A stretch of 64,000 nucleotides of DNA from Perognathus longimembris pacificus (GCF_023159225.1 NW_025957123.1:1-64000), one strand, 5' to 3'. Positions 49,311-63,239 are shown, numbered from the stretch's first letter. Numbers and translations: made by a program. Notes: generated by a model from the sequence alone, not told the origin.

Positions 49311-52300
49311 GTAATGAAAGGAACAAATGATCATCTCTCAATCCTAACTCTCAATATTAATGGACTTAATTCTCCAATCAAATGACATAGGCTCATAAGT
49401 TGGATCAAAAATCAAGATCCAGTTTTCTGCTGCCTCCAAGAGACACATCTATCCAGCAAAAGTAAACATCTTGTAAAAGTAAAATGCTGGAATCAAATCT
49501 ATCAATCCAATGGCGCCTATAAACAGGCTGGCATTGCAATCCTAGTATCAGATAAAATTGACTTCAAATTAAAAACAGTAAAAAGAGACAAAGAAGGTTA
49601 CTACATTCTAATAAAGGGATCTCTGCTACAGGAGGATATAACCATCCTATATATCTACACACCAAATACAGGAGCACCCAATTTCATCAAACGAACACTA
49701 CTGACTACAATCATTCACAGACCCAAACACATTGATAATTGGGGAATTTAACACTCCACTATCACCTTTGGACACAGCAACATCCAAAAACTGAAAAAAA
49801 GAAACCACAGAAATAAAAACCTGCGTAGATCAACTAGACTTAACCGACATCTACAGAATATTCCAACCAGCAACGACATAGCACACATTCTTTTCGGCAG
49901 CACATGCAACATTCTCCAAAATAGATCACATCTCAGAGCACAAAGAGAATCTGTACAAATTCATAATCAAGAAAACCATTGCCTGCATTTTCTCAGACCA
50001 CAATGGAATATAATTAGAGTTCAACTCAAAAAGGCACCGCAGAAAATCCTACAATACATGGAGAGTAACAAAACCAGTGGGTCATTAAAGAAATTAGAAT
50101 AGAAATTCAAATATTTATGGAATTTAACCAAGATGAGTATATAAAATACCAGCTACTTTGGGACACATCAGGCAATACTCAGAGGAAAATTTATATCTCT
50201 GAGGACGTAAACCAACAAATTGGAGAAACTCAAAAATTTAAGTATGTGACTCAATAATTTAAGGATGCACCTTAATCATCTTGAAAGAGAACAACACGCC
50301 AAACCTCAAGTAACTCGAGGGACACAAATAATTAAAATCAAATTATAATTAATGAATTAGAGACAAGGAAAACAAAATTTAAAAAAATCAACAAAACAAA
50401 GAGTTTGTTCTTTGACAAAATTAACAAGGTAAACACACACCTAGGAAACCTGACCAAAAAACGAAAGCAGTAAACCCATATAAACAAGATCAGAAATGAA
50501 GCAGATAAAATCACTTCTGAAACTTCCAAAACTCAGACCATAATAGGGGACTATTTTGCAATGTTTATGCCAAAAAATTTGAGAACATACATAAAATGGA
50601 TGATTTCCTAGGAAAAAATTGATAGCCACGAACTCAACCATGAAGATTTAAACCTTCTTAACAGACCCATATCCAGCATTGACATAGAAACAGCAATAAG
50701 TGATCTCACATGCAAGAAAAGCCTATGTCCAGTTGGATTCACAACAGAAGTCTACAAGGCCTTCAAAGAAGAACTCACACCAATATTTCTCAAATTCTTC
50801 AATGAAATTGAAATAGAAAGTTCAGTACCAGACACACTCTATGAAGCTAGTATAACTCTCATCCCAAAAGCAGGCCAGGACTCATTACAGAAAGAGCACT
50901 ATAGACCTATTTACCTCATGAACATAGATGCAAAAATTCTCAAAAAGCTTCTGGCAATCGACTTCAACAGGTCATCAAAAAGAATCATACTCCCCAACCA
51001 AACTGGATTCATCCCAGGTATGCAAAGATGGTTCAATATACACAAGTCAAGTAATGTAATCCAACACGTAAACTGAAGCAAGATAAAGAACCACATGGTT
51101 ATGACTGGATTTGGAAAAGGCATTTGATAAAATATGATCCTATACGTAAAGAACCCCATAGACACTACTCCCAAGCAACTAGAGCTAATACAAAACTTTG
51201 AGAAAGTTGCAGGGTATACAATAAACCCTAAAAAATCAATGGGTTTCTATATGCTAATGACCCGAATGCCGAGGCTGAAATCAGGAAAGCAACTCTTTTT
51301 GTAATAGTCTCAGAAAACATAAAATACCTAGGATGAACCATAAACAAAGATGGAAAAGACCTCTAGGATGAGAACTTTAAAAAACATGAAAAAAGAAATT
51401 GAGGCAGAATTAAGGAAATGGAAAAACCTCCCATGCTCCTGGATTGGGAGAATTCATATAATCAAAATGCCAATATTGCCAAAGGCTATGTACAAATTCA
51501 ATGCAATACACATTAATATCCCAACACTATTTTTAATGTAATAGATGAAGAAATTCAGAAATTCATATGGCACCATAAAAGACCCAGAATAGCAAAAACA
51601 ATCCTAAGCAGAAAGAACAGTGCTGGAGGAATTACAATCCCCAATTCAAGCTGTATAATAAAGTTATAGTATTAAAAACAGCTAGGTTTTAGCACCGGAA
51701 CAAGACTGAAGACCAAAGGAACAGAATTGAAGGTGCAGAAATAAACCCACAGAACTATGGCTACTTAATCTTGATAAAGGAACTAAAAAAAAAATAGCCT
51801 GGAAGAAAGATAGCCTCTTTAACTAATGGTGTGGGCAAAACTGGTTCATCACATGCAACAAACTAAAACTAGATCCTTATATATCATTATATCAGCCTGC
51901 ACCAAAATCAACTACAAATGGACCAAAGACCTCAAAATTAAAACAGGTATGCTGAAAACACTAAAGGAAGAAATAGGAGAAACCCTTGGGCTCCTTGGCA
52001 CAGGACCAAATTTTCATAACAAAGACCAACAAAAGCTACAAATTAAAGAAAGAATGGACAAATTGGACTGCATCAAACAGCAGAGCTTCTACAGGGCAAA
52101 GGACACAGCTCGCAAGATAACCTGAAAGCCCACAGATTGGGAAAAGATCTTTGCTGGCCATACAATGGACAAAGGTCTCATATCTAAAATATATGCAGAA
52201 CTAAAAAAATTATATTCCTCCCAAACAAAACCGCAAAGAACCAATAGCCCCCTCAACAAGTGGGCTAAAGACTTAAAAGAGACTTCTCTATAGAAGAAAT

Positions 52301-52872
52301 GAGAATGGCCAAGAGACATAAAAAAACTGCTCTACATCACTAGCCATAATAGAAATGCAAATAAAAACAACGTTTAGATTCCACCTCACCCCAGTAAGAA
52401 TGTCCTGTATAAAGAAAACTAAAAATAACAAATGTTGGTGGGGATATGGCCAAAAGGAAACCCTACTTCATTGTTGGTAGGAGTGTAAAGTGGTTCAGCC
52501 ACTCTGGAATGCGGTATGGAGATTCCTCAGAAGGTTAAACATAGAGCTCCCGTATGACCCAGCAGCACCACTTTTGGAAATCTACCCAAAAGACCACAAA
52601 CAAGAACACACTAACGCCACCAGCACAACAATGATCATCGCAGCCCAATTTGTCATAGGTAGAATATGGAACCAACCAAGAAGCCCCTCAGTAGACGAAT
52701 GGATCAGCAAATGTGGTACATGTACAAAACGGAATTTTATGACTCTATCAGAAAGATTGACATTGTCCCATTGATAAGGAAATGGAATGACTTGGAAAAA
52801 ATTATACTAAGTGAACTGAGCCAGACCCAAAGAAATATGGACTGTATGGTCTCCCTTATAGGGAATAATTAG
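49311..52872 (+). pseudogene. L1 ORF2 remnant with internal deletion
   Basis: Endonuclease sequence (49,320-50,050) is followed by reverse-transcriptase fingers and palm (50,650-51,130). At about 51,130-51,175 the sequence jumps from the AFDKI region to a point past the FADD catalytic box, so roughly 0.4-0.5 kb including the polymerase active site is gone. The C-terminal part continues to a stop at about 52,870, with open stretches at 51,826-52,125 and 52,490-52,872. Confidence 0.8.
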
Positions 52873-53400
52873 CAGAGGTTTAGGCAAGTCACAGAAATGG
52901 ATCACAAGAGCCCCAGAGTTATACCCTTATAAACACATAAGATGATGCTGAGTGAAATGAACTCCATATTATGGAAACGATAGTTATATCAATGTTGTAA
53001 CTAATTGCAACGTGCTATGTGTAACCATAGCTTCTATTATTGATAATTTTCTTGTATCCCCTTCCTATGCTGGACCTGCACTACCATTGTATCTTATCTG
53101 AGTACATTGGATAATGTGTATACCGGATTTAGAACTAGGAAACTGAAAGGGAATACCTAATTCGAGAGAAACAGGGTCCAAAAGACAACCAACTATAAAA
53201 GCAATTCTTGCAAAACGGTTGGTAAAAATGAACTTTACAACTTATTGTGGGGCAAGTTGACAGGGGAAGGGTGGAGAGGGAATGAAGGAGGAGGTAACAA
53301 ACAGAATAAGAAATGTATCCAATGTCTAACATATGAAACTCTAACATATCTGTACATCATTTTGACAATAAGAAGGAAAAAAGAAAGATTAACCAGACTG

Positions 53401-54180
53401 TTCTTCCAATGGCTAAAAATAGAAAATAATAATCTTATTTCCAGTTTTTATTGTCTTTTCCATTTAATTTTATGATATAATAAACATTTAGAAATGTCTT
53501 TTAATTACATTTAGAAATTGAGTATTAAAATAGGGAAATGCCCTGATATATCCAAAAGTTATAGTAGTAGCAGATTTTGATTCATTCAAACAAATTTCAT
53601 ATCCACCACAACGTGTAAGGTAAATATTGTTGGGAAACTCTGGTGTCTCCTTGTAAAAAGTATTTTAATGTAGAAACGAAAAGGGAATGTACGTGTATAT
53701 AGATTTCTCTCTCAGTTTCTCTTTGTGTCTACCTATCTACATGTTATCTACACCAAGACATAATTACTTGGCAGAATATTGAGGTAATCGATAAACAATT
53801 CAGGATTGTCCGGCATGATCCTCTTTCCTACAGCTTTCCCAAATGACAGAAAATGCTCTTGAGTGACATAACATGAATTTCATAGCATTCTTGTGGAGAG
53901 TTCCACTACCTTCCATTTAATCTCTGGTACATGGCAAGAAAGAATAGAGTAATTTTCCACACCTTGGATGTGTAACGGAGTATTGGGACAGAGTTTACGA
54001 CAGTGGTCCAACGTGTAAAATAGTCCGTTAATTGAAAGTCCCTTTTACCAATTGTTTCTCTGTAGAAAGCAAAAGTTAAAGTATTGTGTCATTAAATGAA
54101 AGTGGGTGTTTTCTCAGTGGATTTTGCGTTCAGCATTTCTAGAAACAGGAATAAAGAAACATTGAGGATAATTCAGTTTG
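53401..54180. other. unassigned AT-rich sequence between L1s
   Basis: No gene or repeat recognised. Confidence 0.4.
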
Positions 54181-55460
54181 TTGATGCCAAAACACTCCAT
54201 AGCAGGAAGAACAGTGCTGGAGGTATGTTAATATCTACTTTCAACCTTTTTGCAAGCTTCAGTTTGAAAATCTTTTTGGTCCTGGTACAACAAAAGGCCA
54301 AAAATCAAGAAAATGCGATTGAAGACACAGAAGTTAACATATACACCTATGACACCTTGGTTTTTGATACGTAAGACAAAAGAATTGGACAGAAAAGCAC
54401 AGCCTTTTCAAGAAATGGTAAGGGGTAATACTTTAAACTCTTCCTCCAAACTAAAGGTACATCCTTGTGTGTCTCCTCACACCACCAACAATTCTAATTG
54501 GATCAGGGACTTGAGGTAAAATGGATACAATAAATATGCAAGAAGAAAGAGGAAAATCACTAGGGCTTCTGAGCACAGGTGAACAGATTTGTATAAAATC
54601 TCACAAGCACATTAAATCACAGAATTGTACAAACGGACGTCCATGGAATTGGTAGCTCCATATATCAAATTATGAAGAGAGAGGAGAGCACAGAATATGA
54701 GAGAAGATATGCAAATAGGGCTCTCAAATACAAAATATTCTTGAAACACAAAAAATTAAATCACCCCAAAGTAATGCTCAAAGAAAGAACTCGGGCTGTT
54801 GACTTCAATAGAGTGTTCTTTGAAGACAAGGACTAATAGGATCAGTGAAGAAACAGACACCATATCTAGGCTTGTAAGAAGTGCAAATCAAAATCTTATT
54901 AAGATTCTACTTCTCCCTTCTTACAAGGGTGATTGTCAGGAAAATCAGTAACAATGGATGCTTGCAGGGATGTGGACAAAGGGAATGATACAATAATTCT
55001 TTGGGCGGTAGGGCGGGTTAAATTTCTTTAGACATTCTGCAAAGCAGTATAACATATGTGCAATAAAATATATACATAGATTATGATCGAGCAATCTCAA
55101 TTGTGGGAATTCACTGTAAAGATCATAAAGAATTGCCCATGCTAAACTTCCACCATGATCATGATCATTGCAGCATTCTCTCTTATAGCCAACATATGTA
55201 ACCAACACTTCTGGCCCTCAGTTGATTAATGGAACAACAGAAATGGATTTATATTCATAGTGGAATTCTAGGCTTCCTTCTGAAAGAATGACATCCTCTC
55301 GTTTGTAAGGAAATGGAAAGCCTTAGGAAAACTTTATGTCGTGTAAAGTGAACCAGCGGCAAACAGAGCCGATGGATGCACTGAGTGGTAAAAATGGCAT
55401 ACATGCCTAGGATTTTCCACTCAGAGTATCACAGTTTCTCAATACTTTGGACATATAATC
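54181..55460 (+). mobile_element. old L1 ORF2 3' fragment, sense
   Basis: It starts with 'gaagaacagtgctggaggta' (compare 51,612) and ends with the ORF2 terminal region ('tttgtaaggaaatggaaag', 55,294) and the start of the 3'UTR. It is heavily diverged. Confidence 0.6.
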
Positions 55461-55990
55461 ACAAACAATCATGGTACTAGTATTGATCTCAAATATATGG
55501 AATCCGGAGGTTCCTTTATTTTTACTTTGAAATCCTTATTTGAAATTATTCCCTTTGATTTAATTTTCTGTGTTTGACAACCAGGTGGCGCTGTAGTAGA
55601 GCATGGACCTCTTAATACTATCTCTTTCTTTATCGTAGTAAGGAAATGACTTCTTCACACTGTGAGAAGTACGAAGGGTGAAGGAATGCAACAAAGAAAT
55701 AGAAATCGTTGTAATTAACCGTTCAAAGTTGGTGAACAGTTGATTGGAAAGGGAATCAAGAGAAAAATGAGGGAGGGATTACCACGTTTGACAAATTTTA
55801 TATACCCTATCTTAGAAATGCATTTCTATGTTGATCACCATGAGACATAACTTTAAAAGACTAGGCACCACACACAGAGTCACTCACTTAAACACACACA
55901 CACAAACTCACACACACAATCAATAATTTGCTTCTTTCTAATTATCTACCAACACTTGTAATATTTCCAGCAATGCACAAATTTTATTAA
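55461..55990. other. unassigned sequence with (CA)n
   Basis: A short CA-rich microsatellite is at about 55,893-55,918. A short 'ggtggcgctgtagtagagc' at 55,585 may be a SINE scrap. Nothing else is recognised. Confidence 0.4.
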
Positions 55991-56570
55991 ATTTTGAATG
56001 TTATTTTTTGGATACATAGAAAAATATATTTTCCCACTGAAAATTGCACTTACACTTAATTTGTTTTCATTTTCTTTCTTATTTTCAGGATGCTGTACAG
56101 TGTGGTTACAGAAACATGCTTCATATAGTGATTACATATGTATTTCTACTCATACCTGCTATACCTTCCTGATTTTTCTCCCTTCATCCTTCTACTTCAC
56201 CCCTCCAACCACTCCCTCGATTTCTTAATTATTTACATATTAACTCTATGTTTTAGTAATTCTTAATAATATTATAAAGTAAAATAAACAGAGGTCTGAT
56301 CCTTCATGCTCAGTGTCACATTCATTTCTCAAAATTCTTATGTCCTCTATGCTTAGTAATTGTAAAGCAATTCATTCCAATATGGTGATATATGCATATA
56401 CCTCTCTTTCTTTATGCTTCCTGTAATCTGTTCCTCTTTTCCTCTGATATGTCTTTCTAAGGCCCTTGATTTGCTCAGTTTGTTCTGCTTACTACCCAAT
56501 TCACTTAGTGAGCACTTTCTTCTCTATTCCTCACCCCATTTTTCATTCATTCTGTCTTGCAAAATGTCCT
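55991..56570 (-). mobile_element. possible old L1 3'UTR, antisense
   Basis: 'gatgctgtacagtgtggtta' near 56,090, followed by pyrimidine-rich sequence, resembles the antisense L1 3' ends elsewhere in the window. Divergence is high, so this is tentative. Confidence 0.35.
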
Positions 56571-57996
56571 ATTTAAAGAAGTCAAAGAATGCTTGCATAT
56601 TGTCACATACTGAAATTATTTCGATATTGAGAATCTTTCCTAGTAAGAAAAGCTCACAGAGTTGAATTGTTTAAAAAAAACAAACTCCCAGAAGTTTTTT
56701 GGCTCACCAAATTGATGTTCACATAATATCACATGAATTGAAGTTCTCTTTTAAAGAGGTTAATTTTGTGATACTTTCTTACATGCAAGAAGACATAATG
56801 AAATGAAACTATAAGACTCATGTAAACCTAACTGAAGAACAATCGTAGGACTGTACATGTTACCGTACTTAGATTTCCATTTAATGATAATTGTGTTTCT
56901 CCTACCTAACTGTACTTTCGAAAATATTAAGTGATATACTTTTGTAAAGAAAAAAACACCTCCATTGATGTCAGAATTAATTGTAAAGAATATACACTGT
57001 AAACAAATTGGAGGTTTCAATGATTAGGGGAGGACTGAGAATATGACCAGGTTGCAAGAGTACTTGTCTGAATTATTAGGGGAAATCAAAAGACATTCAT
57101 ATGTTTAGCCTTTTTTTAAATTATTTTTACTCATAGATAAGACAAGGAGAAATACTTGTTGAACACACGGTAGGGCAACTGATTATTTCTGCAAAGGCAT
57201 AAATAAAAACACATTTTTTTCTTTCGGTGCATGAAGTGCTAACACATATGTCTGTATTGTGTCTACAAACACTAGAAACATCCTTGGTTCTTCTAGAGGT
57301 ACTGAAAATTGAACAATTGCCTATTATCGTGAATGAATTCCCTGCTTTCTTAACTTGCATATACACTGAAACCTATTAATTGGACAGCTTCTGGAAAAGT
57401 ATATTTGGACACTCGTGTGTCTTGACCCACGTGTAGGGAGTTGTACAGGTGAATCAATGAAAAACTCATTATTTTAAGGACTAGGGCACATTTCTTCAAG
57501 CCATACCCTAGGTTATACATATAGAGACACAAAACATGTAATGTCACCTAGTCTTAGGCCAAAAATAGTAAATATTTACGAGTACATGAGAAATCATAAT
57601 CCTAAGATTTCAAACCAAATTGATAATGTTTGACCTACATTTCTCTATCTAAAATGTGATACAAAACACAAATGTAAAAAGAAGGCACCATTATAGGGAA
57701 AGTGTCTTACAAAGGATAGAACAAAACTATGAGTACATGTCTAAATTTTCACAGGTACTCTCATCAATCCGCAGGTTGACAAGGATATTTTTGTTGTTCT
57801 CCCCCAGAATAACTTGCTGGAACAAGCAAGTGATAGCAGGGAAGAACATTCTTACATTTACACTGGATTCACAAGAAGAAATCAACCAAGAATTTAAATT
57901 AGAATCTATCATTGCCTTATCACTATGCATTCTTGAGCTTTCATCCTGTTTGTTATTCAAATAGAAATCACAAGGAATCACAGATTAAAGAAGAGA
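56571..57996. other. AT-rich intergenic sequence with SINE scrap
   Basis: A roughly 45-bp fragment of the SINE head lies at 57,028-57,070 ('ctgagaatatgaccagg'). Frames at 57,656-57,964 (plus) and 57,727-57,981 (minus) overlap each other and are unrecognised. Confidence 0.4.
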
Positions 57997-59684
57997 AAAT
58001 AGCGTCATGAGTTTTGCCCTATGACAAAGCATCCATATATTATTTTTATTTAACAGCAGCAGTGGGCATTGACATTAAAATATGAAGGAAAAGTGAATTG
58101 CTTTACTGTGAGCAAACTGAAATATAATATTGATTTAGCTTAAGAATTAGTGCAGGAAATTTATCAGGCAATGTACAATGAAAACGTACTTTATCCAAAG
58201 ATATGAGTTAATGATTCATAGTTATTGGACATAAAAGCTTTCTGTGTTTGCGAATCATATATTTATTTATATAAATTTGACGTTGTCTGTGTTAAATGCT
58301 TAAAAGTGGGTTGTGCATGTGCTATGTAACAATAGACACTGTATCACTTCTATATTGAGGCCCATCAATTTAAAATTTACAGTGTTGGTCATGATATAAG
58401 GCTAAACAAAGGGTTGGAATACCTCTCTTTTACAAGCCCATGGGAAATACCAAGGACTGTAACAGATATTCCATAATGACTTTGGGCTTTGTTAAACCAA
58501 ATAAAGGAAACTTATGAATATCACTGGAAATATTTTATTCGTATGATTCTTTAAGTGTCTGTTCTCTATTTTGCCTTCTAAGAGCTGTTGTACAACAGGC
58601 TACAAATAAAAATGGACTGTTTCAGATTGTATCATGACCTAATTTAAGAATACTATCAAAATTGGCAAAATTGACAATGATGTAATTCAGGGAACTTTAA
58701 GGACAATTCTAAGAGCTATCCTGGGTCTCTCTATCCTTAATCTTAACCAATAAATGCATCTTCATTTGTAACTGTGCAATGTCCAAGTACGTGAGCTATA
58801 TAAGCGTTCAATTATATAAGAGAGTTATAAAAGACAGTGTAGAGAAATTGATTATAATTTCATAAATATATGCATGTTAACTGCTGTTTGATTAGTTCAA
58901 GTCTACAGGCTATTGTTTGCAGTTTGTAATGAGCCTGTAGGGTTTGAAAAATTTTTAAAGGCACAATGCATTAATATTCTAATGTGCAGATGATACTGGG
59001 AATATTTATGTTCTATGTGGATCAACAAAGACTTTATTTTAGACTAGATTCAGTTGAAAACCATGTTTATTACACTCCTAACAAGGTGTCCTGAGACATA
59101 CCTCGGTGTTCATGACTCCTACAAAATTAACATAGTGATGTATGCTCCCCTAAATAATTAATGAATATATTACACTATTGATTTTGCCATGGATGGAATT
59201 AATATAAGTTGAAACACTATTCCCACATTTCAAACTAAAATTATGACCAACGTTCAGAAATGAATTACACATAAAAATAAAATGTCTATCAAAATGGATC
59301 AATATGAACATATTAGCACCGGAGATACCAAAGTAGCCAGGTAATGATTTTCAAAACATTTGGAGACAAAATTGAAGCAATTATTTTGTGCTCAATTTCA
59401 CCTGTTAAACAATCAGATTCTTTCCTACTACAATAATTACCATGGAAACACTCAGTTATATTTATCCTGGATTTCAAAATTTGAGTTACTATGGAATCAC
59501 ATAAAAGGATATGCCCAAAGATATTAAATGGAAAATAATACTGTAACAGCAAACTACTTTTGGAGGATATCTCACTTTCAAATTGAGACATACCATTGAA
59601 CATATGTAAGATTCGGCAACTCCACTGATTCTCATAATTGATTTTTGCAGTATGAGATTGTATAGATTTTCAGAAGCAAAATTA
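57997..59684. repeat. unassigned diverged repeat unit D3, truncated
   Basis: 58,000-58,340 matches D1 34,990-35,335. 58,855-59,684 matches D2 37,540-38,370. The region 58,340-58,855 is the part that D2 lost and D1 lacks. It stops at 'cagaagcaaaattatg' (59,684), where ERV sequence begins. Confidence 0.7.
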
Positions 59685-60110
59685 TGTTCGGTGCAGTTTT
59701 GTAACCACAAACCAAAATGTCTAGGATAGTTGTCTATCTTATAGGTGTGAGATCTCACAGACCAAAAGGACAGTCTAACCAGCCGAGTTCTACTGGGATT
59801 ATACAAACCTCCATGTTGAATCCAATATTAATATCTACAGGGTTAACATGGAGAATTGCCTAGACAGATAGCGTTAGAGAACTGAGAGTAAGAGATGTTA
59901 GAAGCTCGTCCTTCTTCCATAGGATAGACTGGAATGCCAGGCAGATAATGGGGAGAGATTATGTCAGGACTAGATGTAGAAACGGAGTCGCGGGCTCCTG
60001 TCCACAAATATGGATGCAATAAGGGAGGGTTAGAGATATCGGACCAATACAATATCTCTGAATTAGCCCCTGCCATAGAGTTACAAGTCACAGGTTAACA
60101 GAGAACACAT
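59685..60110 (-). pseudogene. ERV env N-terminal remnant
   Basis: The minus strand is open from 60,091 to 59,843 with LLHPYLW, SPHYLPGIPVYP and FSNAICLG motifs, typical of the surface-subunit N-terminus of betaretrovirus-like env. It then continues in other frames to the D3 boundary. No transmembrane subunit is present. Confidence 0.55.
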
Positions 60111-60179
60111 AGGCAGGAGTATATGTTCCAGAGTTAGCACCTTTCCAGTAGAGATCACTACCTGTTGGGCTTTGTGAGA

Positions 60180-60870
60180 CAGTGCTTTTACCTGTCCCCA
60201 TGAGGGCAAAGGGCCCTCATAAGGGCAACATAAACATACCATCGCCCCTGGTTTAACAACTGCCAAGGGGCCCAAAGTAACCCAACCACCAATCTAATCC
60301 AAACCGGATGTGGCTTGTCTAACATATGCGGAGCTAGGAAGTGTTGCTTGACTTTAGCCAAAACATCTCCTTGAGGCAAATTTAAAAACTTAAGAACAAA
60401 TAGTGCTTCAGCAATAACAGCTCAGGCTATTTTATAAAGGCTATTCATAGATGTGGCATACTCCTAAGTACTACACATATTCCCCCTTTTACCTTATTAA
60501 TTTGTCTTTTCAAAGTCCAGTGAGCTCATTGTACTCTACCTTGACCTTGAGGTTTATATTCAACTCATGTAACATGGAAGATGTTACGAAATTCTAAATA
60601 TATTAGTACTTATTTACTGGTATCAGCTGGTCCATTGTCAGTTTTTATTTGAGAAGAAATCAACATGACTGCACATGTTTCTAGTAAATGTTGAATGACA
60701 TGAGTCCATTTTTCCCCAGATAGAGCTGTGGCCTCCCAAAAAAAGAATGTGTCAATAGTTACAAGCACATCTTTTAGGAAGACAAATTCAAGAATGTGTG
60801 TTAAATCCATTTGCCAAATGTGTTAGGAGCCAAGCCTTGAAGATTAGCACCAAGGGGAAGTGTTTGTAAA
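60180..60870 (-). pseudogene. ERV integrase remnant
   Basis: The catalytic-core region at 60,810-60,610 shows VTIDTF and IKTDNGPA, which hold the first two catalytic Asp. C-terminal integrase sequence in another frame follows at 60,379-60,180. Frames are broken between them. Confidence 0.7.
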
Positions 60871-60930
60871 GGCAAAGATCAACAAGTAGGACAGTTAGCA
60901 ATAATTTGTTAGGTTGTTTAAAAGGAATAT

Positions 60931-61167
60931 TATTTTATTTTATTTTATTTTAATTTATTTTATTTTATTTATTCCAGTCCTGTGGCGTGGACTCAGGGCA
61001 TGAGCACCGTCCCTGGCTTCTTTTGGGGTCAAGGCTAGCTAGAACTCTCTCACTTGACCCACAGTGCCACTTCTGGCCATTTTCTATATATGTGGTGCTA
61101 GGGAATCAAACCCATGGCTTCATGTATATGAGGCAAGCATTCTTGCCACTAGGCCATAATCCAAACC
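60931..61167 (-). mobile_element. ID-like SINE in ERV pol
   Basis: Antisense SINE with a (TTTTA)n tail at 60,931-60,975, flanked by imperfect duplications 'taaaaggaatatt' and 'taaagggaatttt'. It splits the integrase/RNase H region of the ERV. Confidence 0.88.
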
Positions 61168-61679
61168 CTAAAGGGAATTTTATATGAGACAGGTAAATGA
61201 CTTGCATTAGAATGCCGAGCTGCATGGTCTTCTTTTGCCGAAATAAATGAGACTAAAGCATCTACATGAAAATTACCACATGCCATAGGACTTGTCAAAT
61301 TAGAATGATCAAGAATGTGAATGACACACAGTGAATGCTGTCTTTGGCATAACTGGATTTGAATTGTTTAAATAGTGAATCTAGTGGGGGGGGAGGTTAT
61401 GTGATAAATAACAGCAGAATATGTATTGCATAAAACATGTGATGCATACGTAGACTGAGTGATTAAATTAGAAGGTAGTAAGAAATTCTGTAAAGTACAT
61501 ATAATGGTCTGTGATTCATTTTGTGTGCCTATTGCCAGGGAGTGAGGAAAACTTGATATTTACCTTCTGTCCAAAAAGCACATTTGTTATTTTCGGTACT
61601 ATCTTCAAAAATATTAGGAGCATTTAGAATGGGCTTAGAAAGTCAAATATTATCAGTAATATAAATTTGTTATTGAAAT

Positions 61680-62900
61680 AATTGCCTTAAAGGGCCAGAA
61701 AGTAATTGGTATAAAACTTCTCCATTAAAGCCATTCAATGACAAAGGGAGGAGATCACAGGTTTGTAATGCAAATTTGAATTGTTATTTAGGTGTGGGGA
61801 TGATAATCAAGTAGGTGTCTTGCCCACTGATTTGCAGGCACCTTTTTAAGCCTTGCATGATAATAAAACTGATCACCTCCAGACATGTGGTTTACATTTC
61901 AGACAATGTGTGCCTGGTACATATCAAAGTCTTATTGTACTGTGCTATTCCCCCTGTGTGGTAAACTTTGTAAGTAGATTTAATAACCCATTAGAGACAG
62001 ATAAATCTACCCGGGATAAGAAATTTTGAGTCAGGGATTTTTCTACTAGAAGTAATTCCTGACTTTCTTCACTAGTTAATACACAAGGGCTACTTAAAGT
62101 CAAATCCACTTGAACAATGGAGAATAAATTATGCAAAGCATATGTGGCAATTCCTAAGGAAGCATGAAGCTAAATAATGTTCCCTAGTAACTTTTGAAAA
62201 TCAAGAGTATTTAATTCTTCATTACGAATTTTTATAAGTTGGGGGATAATTGCTTGTTTTTTTAACTAAATACCCTAGATACTTTAATGACTCCTCTGTC
62301 CAGATTTTATCAGTGGCAACTAGTAAACGGTAGTCTTGCAAGTGGAAGGGCAAAACTTGTAATAAGTCGAACAGAATATATTTTTTAGGTTGCAGCAAAT
62401 AATAAGTCATCCATATAATGAATACATGAAACCTGAGGAAATCTTCTCTTAATAGGTTCTAGTGCTCTCTCTACAAATGTTTGACACATAGTAGGTGAGT
62501 TTATCATGCCTGGTGGCAATAATTTCCATTTAAACCTTCTATGGGTTCCTTGGAGATTAATCTGACTTAAAGTAAAAGCAAAGCATGATTGGTCCTCATC
62601 AAGTAAGAAACTAATAAAGAAACAATCTCGCAAATCTATTAGCATAATATGCCAATTTTCAGGATTCATACAATATTGGGGCAATCTAGTTGTAAAGTAG
62701 CCATAGGCATCATAGCTGCATTTAGAGCTCATCAATCAATGAGCAATCTCCATTTGTGAGATTTCTTTTTAACAACAGAAATAGGAGAGTTCTAGGTAGA
62801 GATAGAAACCTCAATATGATTTGAACCTAATTGATCTCCACCAAGTCGCATTGAGGCCGCCAACTTTTCCTTAGATAAGGGCTTTTGCTCACTGCAATCT
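61680..62900 (-). pseudogene. ERV reverse transcriptase and connection remnant
   Basis: Fingers sequence lies near 62,800-62,760 (WNSPISVVKKKSHKWR). The palm at 62,735-62,385 has LPPGMINSPTMCQ and an intact YMDD box near 62,410. Connection sequence at 62,136-61,945 is followed by faint RNase H to about 61,690. At least three frame breaks separate these parts. Confidence 0.8.
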
Positions 62901-63026
62901 GGACAATCTCTCTGCCAAGAAATCTTACTGAGAGAGACATGCATCTGAACATCAAGGGAAAACTAAATGAGCTCTCCACTATTCAAAGAGGTCTAGTACA
63001 ATTAAGTTAATAGGTACTTACAAATA

Positions 63027-63225
63027 TTATGGATTAAAAATGGAATGTTGGCCTTCACCATCAGTAATATCCTGATATTCAACACTTTGTTTAATAAATG
63101 AAACTGGTGTACTACTGACACCTTTTATTCTAAGTTTGATAGATTGAGTCACCCTGCCCCGAGGCCATTCAGTCTGTCTGTTTATTGTGATGTCATAGCC
63201 AGTAGATAGCAATGCTTCAAATTGT
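63027..63225 (-). pseudogene. ERV protease remnant with altered active site
   Basis: The retropepsin signature region reads LLSTGYDITI where the family has DTG, so the catalytic Asp codon is now Ser. Downstream flap-like sequence (WPRGRVTQ, KGVSS) is recognisable. Confidence 0.65.
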
Positions 63226-63239
63226 GTCTTTTCTATATA

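Larger units (their letters stand above)
46925..53400 (+). mobile_element. nearly full-length degraded L1
   Basis: A 5'UTR part (46,925-48,100) matches in inverse orientation 25,391-26,900. ORF1 sequence follows to 49,205, ORF2 spans 49,311-52,872, and the 3'UTR with a purine-rich tract ends at about 53,400. The extreme 5' GC-rich promoter seen at 27,000-27,850 is missing. A SINE interrupts the start of ORF1. The element cannot be mobile. Confidence 0.85.

Noticed and set aside
57656..57981. Overlapping plus (102-codon) and minus (84-codon) frames
   Set aside because: They are mutually overlapping, AT-rich and without recognisable motifs or paralogous conservation.
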